In this document: piece after piece, positions 42,306 to 50,961 of the stretch | Numbering within the stretch: position 1 is the first letter of the stretch | How the letters are laid out: each line of letters begins with the position of its first letter | Origin: Mageeibacillus sp. UBA4314 | GTDB lineage: Bacteria; Bacillota; Clostridia; Saccharofermentanales; Saccharofermentanaceae | Direction: 5' to 3' | DNA length: 64,000 nt | Assembly (NCBI GenBank): GCA_002394605.1 | Contig: DGUI01000011.1 | Span: 62,001 to 126,000, forward strand | Made by a program: the position numbers and the translations under genes | The notes under the pieces: model-generated | The model's database searches: none | What the model was told of the DNA's origin: nothing | What the model saw: the letters and a program-made list of their open reading frames with translations, nothing else

Positions 42306-43333
42306 ATTACACCGATCCTCTTCTCAAGTATATCAAGAGCCTCGGACAGCGGGACGTGCCTGACGATCCAGGACTTACCGCCGGTCTCAAGATCAACGAT
42401 ACTTATGTCATCTTTGTGGATACGCTTGAGGTTCTCGCTCAGATTCTTCATGATCATCTTCCCGGATACCCCTGTAAGGCTGTACGGAAGACCGAGCTTC
42501 TCATAGATCTCATTAAGCTTCTCCCTCATTGACCTTGGAACTGCAGCATATATGCTCAAGGCAAGAGCCTCTCCTTCAGAATAGTTCATGAACCTGAAAT
42601 ACCCTTCAATGGCATCCGCGATCTCGTTTCCGAGTGTAAGGAGAACGGGATTGAGCTTCTCCACCTTATCCCTCGCCTTATATACATCTTCAAGGAATAT
42701 GCGCAGTTCCTCCTCTTCGTTTATCCTCAGCATGAGGCCGGGATCAGCCAGGACAGAATACCTGATAACCGCAGCATATCCGTTGCTCCTGACCTTATCC
42801 GGAACCGTCCTGAGGAAGAACGGATCTGCAAAGACGGCTTTGATCGATACAGGAGAAGACAGTACGTTCTTATGGCTTCCCGCATTGACGAGGCAAGACT
42901 CATTGACGCTTCCCTCCACCATCGCATTCATCGTCGTCGGAACACAGATCAGATTGAGGTCGGAATTATAGACAGAACAGGCAAAGCCCGTGATATCAAG
43001 CACTCCGCCCCCGCCGAAAGCGATGACCCAGTCTCCTGACGCAAACCCGAAATCTACAAATGATCTGACCACCTCTCCTACCGCATCAAGGTTCTTATAC
43101 ATATTCCCGGAATCGACAATGGTAAGTTCAGGTCTTACCCCGAGATCGAGAAACTGCTTCTCAAAACCGGAATAGAAATATCCGCCGACATTGCGGTCTG
43201 ATACTACAAGGATCCTTACCCCCTTGATATCTGCATCGCCTATGCGTTCCTTTATGTATGTGCCTACAAACTCATAGGCAATGTCCAGTCCGCAGTAGAA
43301 TTCACTGTTGCTGTTAAAAGACAGTCGATCCAA
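42293..43333 (-). CDS. Dehydroquinate-synthase-like protein without zinc ligands
   Basis: A 346-residue AroB-superfamily protein. The NAD-binding segment is recognisable: VIAFGGGGVLDITGFACSVYN and LICVPTTMNAMVEGSVN. Active-site positions are changed: GGKT-equivalent is GSVNESC; the zinc Glu of GLAEVIK is Ala188 (GYAAVIRYS); LGHTFGHAIE is LGNEIADAIE (Asn236, Asp240); HGEA is EGEA (Glu253). All three AroB zinc ligands are thus lost, so it should not make dehydroquinate. It could be a pseudoenzyme or a new activity. Start is TTG 43331-43333, eight bases after GGAGG. Operon with the M28-like lipoprotein. Confidence 0.8.
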   Translation of the reverse strand: MDRLSFNSNSEFYCGLDIAYEFVGTYIKERIGDADIKGVRILVVSDRNVGGYFYSGFEKQFLDLGVRPELTIVDSGNMYKNLDAVGEVVRSFVDFGFASGDWVIAFGGGGVLDITGFACSVYNSDLNLICVPTTMNAMVEGSVNESCLVNAGSHKNVLSSPVSIKAVFADPFFLRTVPDKVRSNGYAAVIRYSVLADPGLMLRINEEEELRIFLEDVYKARDKVEKLNPVLLTLGNEIADAIEGYFRFMNYSEGEALALSIYAAVPRSMREKLNEIYEKLGLPYSLTGVSGKMIMKNLSENLKRIHKDDISIVDLETGGKSWIVRHVPLSEALDILEKRIGVICAD

Positions 43334-43438
43334 ATAAGTCTCCTCCGCAAATTTTCAGATATATTGTATATTACCACTAATATATTAAATATATAAAGTG
43401 ATATAATACTTTTCGAACATATTATACAGGAGAACATT

Positions 43439-44893
43439 ATGAAGATACGAACAAGATTTGCTCCAAGTCCTACCGGCTTCATGCATGTAGGCAATCTCAG
43501 GACGGCTCTTTATGAATATCTCATCGCCAAGCACGAAGGCGGTGATTTCGTATTGAGGATCGAGGATACAGATCAGGACAGGTATGTTGAAGGAGCGACG
43601 GATGTTATCTACAACACTTTGAAGCTCGCAGGCCTTAAGCATGATGAGGGGCCGGATATCGGAGGAGACTTTGGTCCCTACGTTCAGAGCGAGAGATTAT
43701 CACTTTACAAGCCTTATGCCGAACAGCTTGTCGCAAGCGGTCACGCATATTACTGCTTCTGCACCAAGGAAAGGCTCGAGCAACTCCACGAGAGCGGTGC
43801 TGTCGGATATGACAGGCACTGCAGGGATCTGTCCGCAGAAGAGATCGAGGCTGATCTCAAGGCAGGTCTCCCCTACGTTATCAGACAGAAGATGCCTCTT
43901 ACGGGCGAGACGACATATAATGACCTTGTTTATGGCGATATCACGGTCCCCAACGAGGATCTTGACGATCAGATCCTTCTCAAGGCTGACGGATTCCCCA
44001 CATATAATTTCGCTAACGTCATCGATGACCACACGATGGGCATCACACATGTTGTAAGAGGAAGCGAATACCTCTCCTCCACGCCTAAGTATAATGAGCT
44101 GTACAGGGCTTTCGGATGGGATATCCCCACATATATCCACCTGCCTCTCATCATGGGCAAGACCGTTAATGAGGATGGCACTGAGACAATATCCAAGCTC
44201 TCCAAGCGCCATGGTTCGACAGGTTTCATGGATCTTGTGAATGAAGGATTCCTCCCTGAAGCTGTCATCAACTACATCGCGCTCCTCGGCTGGGCACCTT
44301 CTGACAACAGGGAGATCTTCTCTCTTGAGGAGCTTACGAAGGTATTTGACATCAACGGCATCTCCAAGTCACCCAGCGTATTTGACTACGATAAGCTCGA
44401 GTGGGTCAATGCAGAGCATATCAAGGCAATGGATCTTGAGACATTTACCGCACATGCCAAGCCCTACTACGACATGTACGGCATCACGGCTGATAAGTAT
44501 CAGCTGCTCGATGAGATCTTGAAGCCCAGGATCACGAGATTTACGCAGCTTGAGGAGAAGCTGTCATTCCTTGGTAACCTTAATGATTATGAACCGGCTC
44601 TCTTTGAACATAAGAAGAGTAAATCAACAATAGAGAGTTCTAAGAATATGCTCGAAGCTGCGATCTCCATCCTTGATAAGGTTGAATGGACAAGAGAGGG
44701 CATTACTGATGCACTTATGCAGTTTGCCCAGAGCAACGAGATCAAGAATTCAGTGATAATGTGGCCCGTCAGGATCGCAGCGGCAGGCGTTGCAGTAACT
44801 CCGGGCGGATGTGCGGAAGTACTCATGCTCCTCGGCAAGGATGAGTCAATGCGCAGGATCAAGATCGGTTATGACAAGATAAAGGAGCTGTAA
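43439..44893 (+). CDS. gltX: Glutamyl-tRNA synthetase
   Basis: A 484-residue class I synthetase charging tRNA-Glu. HIGH-type motif PSPTGFMHVGNLRTAL near the N-terminus, KMSKS-type KLSKRHGS at about 253, and the bacterial C-terminal anticodon-binding domains. ATG 43439 follows CAGGAGAACATT. It lies four bases upstream of glnS, an operon of the two related synthetases. A TATAAT box at 43402-43407 is a plausible -10 element. Because a GlnRS is present, this enzyme may be of the discriminating type, but that cannot be read off directly. Confidence 0.96.
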   Translation: MKIRTRFAPSPTGFMHVGNLRTALYEYLIAKHEGGDFVLRIEDTDQDRYVEGATDVIYNTLKLAGLKHDEGPDIGGDFGPYVQSERLSLYKPYAEQLVASGHAYYCFCTKERLEQLHESGAVGYDRHCRDLSAEEIEADLKAGLPYVIRQKMPLTGETTYNDLVYGDITVPNEDLDDQILLKADGFPTYNFANVIDDHTMGITHVVRGSEYLSSTPKYNELYRAFGWDIPTYIHLPLIMGKTVNEDGTETISKLSKRHGSTGFMDLVNEGFLPEAVINYIALLGWAPSDNREIFSLEELTKVFDINGISKSPSVFDYDKLEWVNAEHIKAMDLETFTAHAKPYYDMYGITADKYQLLDEILKPRITRFTQLEEKLSFLGNLNDYEPALFEHKKSKSTIESSKNMLEAAISILDKVEWTREGITDALMQFAQSNEIKNSVIMWPVRIAAAGVAVTPGGCAEVLMLLGKDESMRRIKIGYDKIKEL

Positions 44894-44897
44894 GAAC

Positions 44898-46562
44898 ATG
44901 GCAGACGGCAAGAATTTTATTGAAGATATCATCGAAGAGGAGATCAGCGAAGGCGGAAGATGCTACGGTAAGGCCGTACATACGAGATTCCCTCCCGAGC
45001 CTAACGGCTATCTCCACATCGGACACGCCAAGGCGCTCGAGATTGATTTCGGAATGGCAGAGAAGTACGGCGGTCTGTGCAATCTCCGAATGGATGATAC
45101 CAACCCCACAAAGGAAGACGAGGAATTCGTTGATGCGATCAAGGAAGACATCAAGTGGCTCGGTCACAACTGGGACGACAGGTTCTTCTATGCATCTGAT
45201 TATTTCGACAAGATGTATGAATATGCAATAGAGCTCATCAAGAAAGGGCTTGCTTATGTCTGTGAGCTCACTCCTGAGCAGATGAAGGAGATGAGAGGCG
45301 ATACGCAGACTCCTGCACAAAGTCCCTACCGCGACAGACCCATTGAAGAGAGCCTTGATCTCTTCCGGAGGATGCGCGACGGAGAGTTCGAGGACGGCAA
45401 GATGACGCTCCGCGCCAAGATCGATCTCGCATCCGGCAATTTCAACATGAGGGACCCGGTAATCTACAGGATCAACCGTCTTCCCCACCACCGTCAGGGC
45501 ACAAAGTGGGTCATCTATCCCATGTATGACTTCGCTCACCCGATCGAGGATGCATTAGAGGGCATTACGCATTCCCTCTGCTCCCTTGAATTCGAGGCTC
45601 ACAGGCCTCTGTACGACTGGGTCGTCAATAATATTTCCATAGAGTGCAAGCCCCGTCAGATCGAGTTCGCAAGACTTGGCATTACCAACACCGTATTGAG
45701 CAAGAGGAAGCTTAGAAACCTCATCGAGAACGGTTATGTAACAGGTTGGGACGATCCCAGGATGCCTACCCTCTGCGGTCTGAGACGCCGCGGCTATACA
45801 CCTGCTGCGATCCGTGCATTCCACGAGAGGAACGGCGTATCCAAGGTTAATTCACTCGTTGACTTTGCTTTCCTCGAGTATTGCCTCAGAGAAGACCTTA
45901 ACAAGACTGCTAAGCGTGCAATGGCAGTCTTAGATCCCGTAAAGCTGATCATCGACAATTATCCGGATGGTCAGACTGAGGAGTTCACTGTCGAGAATAA
46001 CCCTGAGAACCCCGATGACGGTGTAAGGACCGTAAGCTTTTCCAAGGAACTCTGGATTGAGAGAGAAGACTTTATGGAAGTACCTGCAAAGAAATACTTC
46101 CGTCTCTTCCCCGGCAACGAGGTGCGCCTCAAGTCCGCTTACATCGTTAAGTGCGTAGGCTGTGACAAGGATGCAGACGGAAATGTAACAGCCGTTCACT
46201 GCGAGTTGGACAAGGACAGCCGCGGAGGCAATCCTGCAGACGGCCGTAAGATCAAGTCAACTATCCACTGGGTTGATTCGAAGACCGCGATCGATGCCGA
46301 GATCAGGCTTTACGATAAGCTGTTTACAACAGAGCAGCCTGATCTTGCTGACTGCAACTACCTTGACTTTATCAATCCGGAATCACTCACTGTAATCACA
46401 GGAGCGAAGGTCGAGAAGTCACTGGAGAGCACACAGCCTGCTGACAGGTTCCAGTTCCTTAGAGTCGGTTATTTCTGTGCAGACAACAAGGATTCCAAAC
46501 CCGGTCATCTCGTGTTCAACAGAGCCGTCTCACTTAAGGACAGCTACAAGCCTGAGAACTGA
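44898..46562 (+). CDS. glnS: Glutaminyl-tRNA synthetase
   Basis: A 554-residue GlnRS, directly making Gln-tRNA-Gln. Motifs: RFPPEPNGYLHIGHAKAL (HIGH), TNPTKEDEEFVDAI, TVLSKRKL (KMSKS type) and the two C-terminal beta-barrels (KSAYIVKCVGCDKDADG). Its length and features match the GlnRS of proteobacteria and some clostridia; most Firmicutes instead use GatCAB transamidation. No gat genes are in the window. Four bases after gltX; a TATAAT at about 46571 may start the next gene. Confidence 0.96.
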   Translation: MADGKNFIEDIIEEEISEGGRCYGKAVHTRFPPEPNGYLHIGHAKALEIDFGMAEKYGGLCNLRMDDTNPTKEDEEFVDAIKEDIKWLGHNWDDRFFYASDYFDKMYEYAIELIKKGLAYVCELTPEQMKEMRGDTQTPAQSPYRDRPIEESLDLFRRMRDGEFEDGKMTLRAKIDLASGNFNMRDPVIYRINRLPHHRQGTKWVIYPMYDFAHPIEDALEGITHSLCSLEFEAHRPLYDWVVNNISIECKPRQIEFARLGITNTVLSKRKLRNLIENGYVTGWDDPRMPTLCGLRRRGYTPAAIRAFHERNGVSKVNSLVDFAFLEYCLREDLNKTAKRAMAVLDPVKLIIDNYPDGQTEEFTVENNPENPDDGVRTVSFSKELWIEREDFMEVPAKKYFRLFPGNEVRLKSAYIVKCVGCDKDADGNVTAVHCELDKDSRGGNPADGRKIKSTIHWVDSKTAIDAEIRLYDKLFTTEQPDLADCNYLDFINPESLTVITGAKVEKSLESTQPADRFQFLRVGYFCADNKDSKPGHLVFNRAVSLKDSYKPEN

Positions 46563-46607
46563 TCAAGTGATATAATCTAAGTAAGGATTACAAGGAGGTA
46601 CATTACC

Positions 46608-47030
46608 ATGTTTGAATTTGAGAAGCTTTGTCACAAGTATGAGAATATGTCATACGAGGAGAGACGTGATGAACTCGCTGCCCTTTCCAAGTCGATCATT
46701 CCGGCACTCATGCTCCTCCCTAACGGATTCGAGGCTTTCAAGATCCTTGTAAGGGCTGCATGTGCAGCTGACGGGGAACTTCAGGGCGCCGAGTACACTC
46801 TCGTTGCTTCTGCCACAGGCCTCGACATCGGATACGAGAATGCGGAACAGCTCGTTAAGAACACTGATACAAAGGCTTTAAGAGAACTTGCTGATGTGAT
46901 CGTCGACGTATTCGGCAACATGAGCCTTGATATTAAGGCTGATCTTGTATCGTTTATGCTCTGCATCGTCTCTGCTGATAACCGTATCACGCTCAAAGAG
47001 AGCATGTTCATCCAGAAGCTCATCAAGTAA
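46608..47030 (+). CDS. TerB-like small protein
   Basis: A 140-residue helical protein resembling the TerB fold: ILVRAACAADGELQGAEYTLV and LVSFMLCIVSADNRITLKESMFI are the paired acidic TerB-type segments. TerB-like domains are found in metal or stress systems; no other ter genes are nearby, so a tellurite role is not implied. ATG 46608 follows AAGGAGG. The next gene starts 10 bases after its stop. Confidence 0.75.
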   Translation: MFEFEKLCHKYENMSYEERRDELAALSKSIIPALMLLPNGFEAFKILVRAACAADGELQGAEYTLVASATGLDIGYENAEQLVKNTDTKALRELADVIVDVFGNMSLDIKADLVSFMLCIVSADNRITLKESMFIQKLIK

Positions 47031-47040
47031 GGTACGGCAA

Positions 47041-47427
47041 GTGGTAGTCTATTACAGATATTATCAGTATTCCCGGCTTGCTACACTTGTATCGGTAACT
47101 TCATCTGCTCTGGCTTTCTCATCAGCATTCATCGGTGCCATTTTGACCGCCGGATTCTTTAAGGACTACAATGTTGTCTATATTGTTTCCGGGATCGGGC
47201 TCCTTGCTCTGGCAGCTTTTCTGTACTTCTATTGCTCAAAAGTACTTTCTGCCAAGATCAACGCCAAGGCGGCACACAAGAACATCAGAACTAAGGTTGG
47301 TTATACTCTTATCTACTGCAGAGAACATCCTGAGGAATATGATGAACTTGCAAAGGTGAATCCCGCTTTCGGTGAGAGATACATACTTACTGATGAAGGC
47401 AAGATCGTGAAGAGGAAAGCTGAATAA
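47041..47427 (+). CDS. Two-helix membrane protein, unknown function
   Basis: About 128 residues from GTG 47041, eight bases after AAGG; no ATG fits in this frame without running back through the previous gene. Two hydrophobic helices (LVSVTSSALAFSSAFIGAILTAGFF and VVYIVSGIGLLALAAFLYFYC) are followed by a basic/charged cytoplasmic tail (IRTKVGYTLIYCREHPEEYDEL). No family recognised. Ten bases after the TerB-like gene, so a two-gene unit ending at the 12-bp terminator. Confidence 0.65.
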   Translation: MVVYYRYYQYSRLATLVSVTSSALAFSSAFIGAILTAGFFKDYNVVYIVSGIGLLALAAFLYFYCSKVLSAKINAKAAHKNIRTKVGYTLIYCREHPEEYDELAKVNPAFGERYILTDEGKIVKRKAE

Positions 47428-47437
47428 TAAAGATCGC

Positions 47438-47461
47438 AAGAGGCTGCAGCTGCAGCCTCTT
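47438..47461. terminator. Bidirectional terminator (perfect 24-bp palindrome)
   Basis: AAGAGGCTGCAG/CTGCAGCCTCTT, uninterrupted, followed by ATTTTAT on the plus strand. It lies between convergent genes (stops at 47427 and 47465). Confidence 0.8.
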
Positions 47462-47464
47462 ATT

Positions 47465-48097
47465 TTATCTTACAAAACACACCAGTCCGATCGCTGTCGG
47501 ATGATCAAGGAACAATACATCTTTCTTCCTCGGCATTTTCTTCATGATCAAGCAAAGTATAAAAAGATCTCCGCCCGCACAGATGATCATCAGTGCAGCA
47601 TACATCATGATCAGGGAATTTCCGGTAATTATCGCTATGACCGCGGGTACAACACCAAGAACAATGCACGGCATCAGGAGTCCTGCGACATAATGTGCCG
47701 GCTTAAGCGCTTCCTTGCAGGAACAGTAAGGAGTTAAAGCCTGCCATATAACCCCGAAAGCAACACTCTTAAAGTGATGAGGCGCAAAGATCCCCCATGT
47801 AAATCCATGGATCAGCTCATGAATGACGATACTTACAAGGAAAATGAAGAGACACAGGATAAACACAGCCGGGTGATCAGGCTCATCCCTCCTGAACCAG
47901 CCGTTCAGAAGTGTGAAAGGAATGATGAACGGAAGCGCAAAAAGGAAGCCTATGACGGTTCCCAGGATATTGCCCATCGCAGCAGTTGTCGTGAGTTCAA
48001 GTTCAGAATATCCTTCTTCGCTGAGCTTCGACGACACTTCCGCAAAGAGCTTGGAGCGCCTCTCCTCATCTTTTGACAGTCTGCGTTCTTCTGCCAC
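47465..48097 (-). CDS. DUF3267-like membrane metalloprotease homologue
   Basis: A 210-residue protein with four to five hydrophobic helices and a zinc-binding HELIHGF motif (IVIHELIHGFTWG) in the second or third helix, then APHHFKSVAFGV and a later GGDLF. This is the pattern of DUF3267 putative zincin-like proteins of Firmicutes, whose substrates are unknown. The N-terminal 40 residues are charged and soluble. It starts 11 bases after upp and is probably co-transcribed with it. Confidence 0.82.
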   Translation of the reverse strand: MAEERRLSKDEERRSKLFAEVSSKLSEEGYSELELTTTAAMGNILGTVIGFLFALPFIIPFTLLNGWFRRDEPDHPAVFILCLFIFLVSIVIHELIHGFTWGIFAPHHFKSVAFGVIWQALTPYCSCKEALKPAHYVAGLLMPCIVLGVVPAVIAIITGNSLIMMYAALMIICAGGDLFILCLIMKKMPRKKDVLFLDHPTAIGLVCFVR

Positions 48098-48108
48098 TTA
48101 CAACCCCC

Positions 48109-48768
48109 TCACTGCGGCTTATAACTAACCGTTCCGCAGACCCTGTCGCCTGCATCGCCGGGACCGTCGATGATATAGCCGTTCTGATTGAGAGGTATCG
48201 TGGAATGATATGCCGCGTAGATAGGTACATCAGGATGATGTGATGCCAGGAGTTCTATTGCCTGATCACTTGCAAACAGGCACATGAACTTGATCTTCTT
48301 GCAGCCGGCTTCCTTGAGGAGCTTGATCGCTGAATCAGCGCTGACACCAGTGGCAAATGCGGGATCGACAACAATAACTTCGCCCTGTGCCACGTCAACA
48401 GGCATCTTGAAATAATACTGGATGGGCTTTAATGTCTTCTCATCGCGGTAGATACCGACATGACCGACTTTTGCCGTAGGAAGAAGGCTTCTTAAGCCGT
48501 CTACCATTCCAAGACCTGCCCTTAATATGGGAACGATCGTAAAATCTTCTGCGAGAACGGGTGACTGGAACTTGGACAGAGGCGCCTGCACATCGACCAT
48601 CTTAACGGGAAGGTCCTTGAGAACCTCATACCCCATCAGCATCGTGATCTCCGATACGATCTCACAGAACTCCTTGGAACCTGTGTTGATGTCACAAAGG
48701 TGCGTGATCTTGTGTCTGATGAGCGGATGATCAAAAACCGTTACATTCTCCATATACTTGCTGTCCAT
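48109..48768 (-). CDS. upp: Uracil phosphoribosyltransferase
   Basis: A 219-residue UPRT, salvaging uracil with PRPP to give UMP. TVFDHPLIRHKITHL, PILRAGLGMVDG and GDAGDRVCGT are conserved; the PRPP loop reads VDPAFATGVSADSA rather than the usual VDPMLATGGSA, a mild departure. ATG 48766-48768 follows GAGGTGA; a longer frame upstream was rejected. Leads a two-gene unit with the DUF3267 gene. Divergent from the DUF523 gene. Confidence 0.95.
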   Translation of the reverse strand: MDSKYMENVTVFDHPLIRHKITHLCDINTGSKEFCEIVSEITMLMGYEVLKDLPVKMVDVQAPLSKFQSPVLAEDFTIVPILRAGLGMVDGLRSLLPTAKVGHVGIYRDEKTLKPIQYYFKMPVDVAQGEVIVVDPAFATGVSADSAIKLLKEAGCKKIKFMCLFASDQAIELLASHHPDVPIYAAYHSTIPLNQNGYIIDGPGDAGDRVCGTVSYKPQ

Positions 48769-48861
48769 GGTATCACCTCTTCCGTCGAGAATATTTGCAA
48801 AATGCATTCCACTAAAATTATAATATAAAATCATGATTTATGAACAGGACGGTGGTTCAAA

Positions 48862-49293
48862 ATGTCAAAGATTCTCATAAGCGCATGTCTTCTCGGAATG
48901 TGCTGCCGATATGACGGCAAGTCCTGTGAGTATCAGAAGATATCAGAGCTCGTGGACAGATATGAGCTTATCCCCGTCTGCCCCGAGCAGCTTGGCGGCC
49001 TCCCTACTCCCAGGACACCCTCTGAGCGCATTGGGGATAAAGTCATCATGAAGGATGGCACTGACGTCACAAGGCAGTACAACAGGGGTGCCGAAGAAAC
49101 GCTCCGTCTGGCAAAACTTTTTGATATAAGAACGGCCATTCTCAAGTCCAAGAGTCCTTCGTGCGGCAAGGGGCTGATCCATGACGGCACTTTCGAAGGC
49201 GGTATGACAGAAGGCAACGGAGTAACTGCCGATCTTCTGATGAGGAACGGCATTAAGGTCTATACCGAAGAGGAGCTTGACTTACTTCCCTAA
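48862..49293 (+). CDS. DUF523 family protein
   Basis: A 143-residue protein with the DUF523 signature: SACLLGMCCRYDGK, PVCPEQLGGLPTPR, GAEETLRLAKL, ILKSKSPSCGKG. The conserved cysteines suggest a metal or Fe-S site; function unknown in the family. ATG 48862 follows GGACGGTGG. Its last 12 bases overlap the convergent flavin reductase gene. Confidence 0.9.
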   Translation: MSKILISACLLGMCCRYDGKSCEYQKISELVDRYELIPVCPEQLGGLPTPRTPSERIGDKVIMKDGTDVTRQYNRGAEETLRLAKLFDIRTAILKSKSPSCGKGLIHDGTFEGGMTEGNGVTADLLMRNGIKVYTEEELDLLP

Positions 49294-49884
49294 CCTTCTC
49301 TTGAGCACGTCCTCTGCGGCAACAGAATAGCCGAAGAATCCGATCTTCTCACCAAGCAGATAATATTCACCGTGGCTGTATGCGACGAGTTTTGCCTTGT
49401 CAAGGCAGAGCTTGTTGTTCTCATCAAGAAGATAGGAATCAGCCGTTATGCCCGTGATCTTGGCAACATACATATCATGTGATCCGAGTTCAGTCTTGCT
49501 TACTACCTTACATGATATGTTTACGGGTGATTCCTTGACCGCAACGGCATATTCCAGACCGGATGCGGGACACTTTGTAAGACCGCAGTCAGAGAACTTA
49601 TCAGTCTCCCTTCCTGACTTGACACCGCAGTAATCACAAGGCTTGGCAAGAGACTTATTCACGAGGTTGATGACAAACTCGCCTGTCTCTTCCACATAAT
49701 CGTGTGTCAGCCTCGACTTGCGGAGCGAGATCGATACCATGGGCGGCTCTGAATTGACCGTTCCTGCCCAGGCTACCGTACATATGTCAGAATCACCTGC
49801 CTTGTTGGATGAAGAGATCATCACTACCGGGACGGGATTTAAGAGTGTAGATATACCAATGTCTGTCTTGTCATGCTTTGCCAT
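49282..49884 (-). CDS. Flavin reductase/flavoredoxin-like protein
   Basis: A 200-residue FMN-binding split-barrel protein of the flavin reductase-like family: NPVPVVMISSSN, TVAWAGTVNSEPPMVSISLR, TGEFVINLV and a CDYCGVKSGRETDKF segment. Family members (flavoredoxin, NADH:FMN reductases) carry FMN and shuttle electrons; no partner is adjacent. It ends within the convergent DUF523 gene. Confidence 0.88.
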   Translation of the reverse strand: MAKHDKTDIGISTLLNPVPVVMISSSNKAGDSDICTVAWAGTVNSEPPMVSISLRKSRLTHDYVEETGEFVINLVNKSLAKPCDYCGVKSGRETDKFSDCGLTKCPASGLEYAVAVKESPVNISCKVVSKTELGSHDMYVAKITGITADSYLLDENNKLCLDKAKLVAYSHGEYYLLGEKIGFFGYSVAAEDVLKRRLGK

Positions 49885-49899
49885 AATAAACTCCTTATA

Positions 49900-50961
49900 T
49901 CAAACAATTGCCGTTACATACGAGAACGCTTCGAAAGTAAGCAGATAGTCCTGCACTTCCACGCCGGCCGAAAAGCCTGCGAGCTTGCCGTCCTTACCGA
50001 TGACCCTGTGGCATGGGATCACGAGCATCAGGGGATTCTCAGAGCAGGCGTTGCCGACAGCTCTCGTGAGGTTCTTAGCCTTCCTGCTGTCGCCGCCGGA
50101 TATCTCTATCGCGATATCCTCATAGCTCTTGGTACTGCCATATCTGATCTCGGTGACCGCTTTCCAGACCTTCTGCTGGAAATCAGTACCATAGGGCATC
50201 CTGAGATTAAGATCGAACGAAGAAGATGTCTTCTTGAAGTATTTCTTGACCTGGATGTAGGCTCTGGAGACCTCTTCGGGAAGGAGCTCGATCTCATCCT
50301 CATCCAGCGAATAGATCCCGTCGGTATTATCGAGAAAGCATCCTTTATTATCGACCAGTTTCAGCTGTCTTGCAACATTAAGGACAAAACCTTCCTCGGC
50401 CTTTGCACCATACTGATAGAGCCTTATGCCATCTATATAATCAGTCCCGCCCTTGATAACGGCGACACCTGCTTCGAACGGAACAAAGCAGGCATTGTAA
50501 CGCCTGTAATCTGCTGACAGGAGGCGGAAGAGACCGGCATCTTCATATCTGCCGTCATTCTCTATCTCATCAGCAAGGACGGATTCCTGGACAAATCCCA
50601 GTTCCATGCAGTGTTCCTCAAGGTACATATTGCCGGAAGATATCGTAACGGTGATCTTGTGATACGCTTTCGTGATGAGGCAGTATTCAGCTGTCTTGTC
50701 GAGAAGTTCAAAAGTCAGTTCATCGCTTAAGATCTCTTCGATGACAAAGTTCAGGTGCACCCTGCAGTTCTTGCGGTCAAGCAGATGGATCTTGATCATC
50801 GCTATCGGAACATCGTCGTCGTATGCAACCATGACATCTATCTGCGGGAAAGAGATAAAGGACCTTATCTCATCTTCGATCGTGCTCAGCGAACCGGTCA
50901 GCAGAGCATAGGACCTTAAGATCTTTGCATCACTGATCTTGATCCTCTCAAGTCTGACCAT
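49900..50961 (-). CDS. GNAT-like / methylated-DNA-cysteine methyltransferase fusion
   Basis: A 353-residue protein. The C-terminal ~100 residues are a complete Ogt/MGMT domain: GTDFQQKVWKAVTEIRYGST, RAVGNACSENP and IPCHRVIG with acceptor Cys317, removing alkyl groups from O6 of guanine. The N-terminal ~150 residues look like a GNAT acetyltransferase fold (VAYDDDVPIAMIKIHLL, ITVTISSGNMYLEEHCMELGFVQE); a connecting segment of ~100 follows. ATG 50959-50961 after CCGGAGG, overlapping the upstream gene by 14 bases. The GNAT assignment is by pattern and less sure than the MGMT. Confidence 0.85.
   Translation of the reverse strand: MVRLERIKISDAKILRSYALLTGSLSTIEDEIRSFISFPQIDVMVAYDDDVPIAMIKIHLLDRKNCRVHLNFVIEEILSDELTFELLDKTAEYCLITKAYHKITVTISSGNMYLEEHCMELGFVQESVLADEIENDGRYEDAGLFRLLSADYRRYNACFVPFEAGVAVIKGGTDYIDGIRLYQYGAKAEEGFVLNVARQLKLVDNKGCFLDNTDGIYSLDEDEIELLPEEVSRAYIQVKKYFKKTSSSFDLNLRMPYGTDFQQKVWKAVTEIRYGSTKSYEDIAIEISGGDSRKAKNLTRAVGNACSENPLMLVIPCHRVIGKDGKLAGFSAGVEVQDYLLTFEAFSYVTAIV

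Noticed and set aside
44859..45539. 226-codon open frame opposite glnS
   Set aside because: Antisense to well-conserved GlnRS sequence, no ribosome site or family resemblance.
46608..47030. Tellurite resistance operon
   Set aside because: A lone TerB-like fold without terC, terD or related genes.
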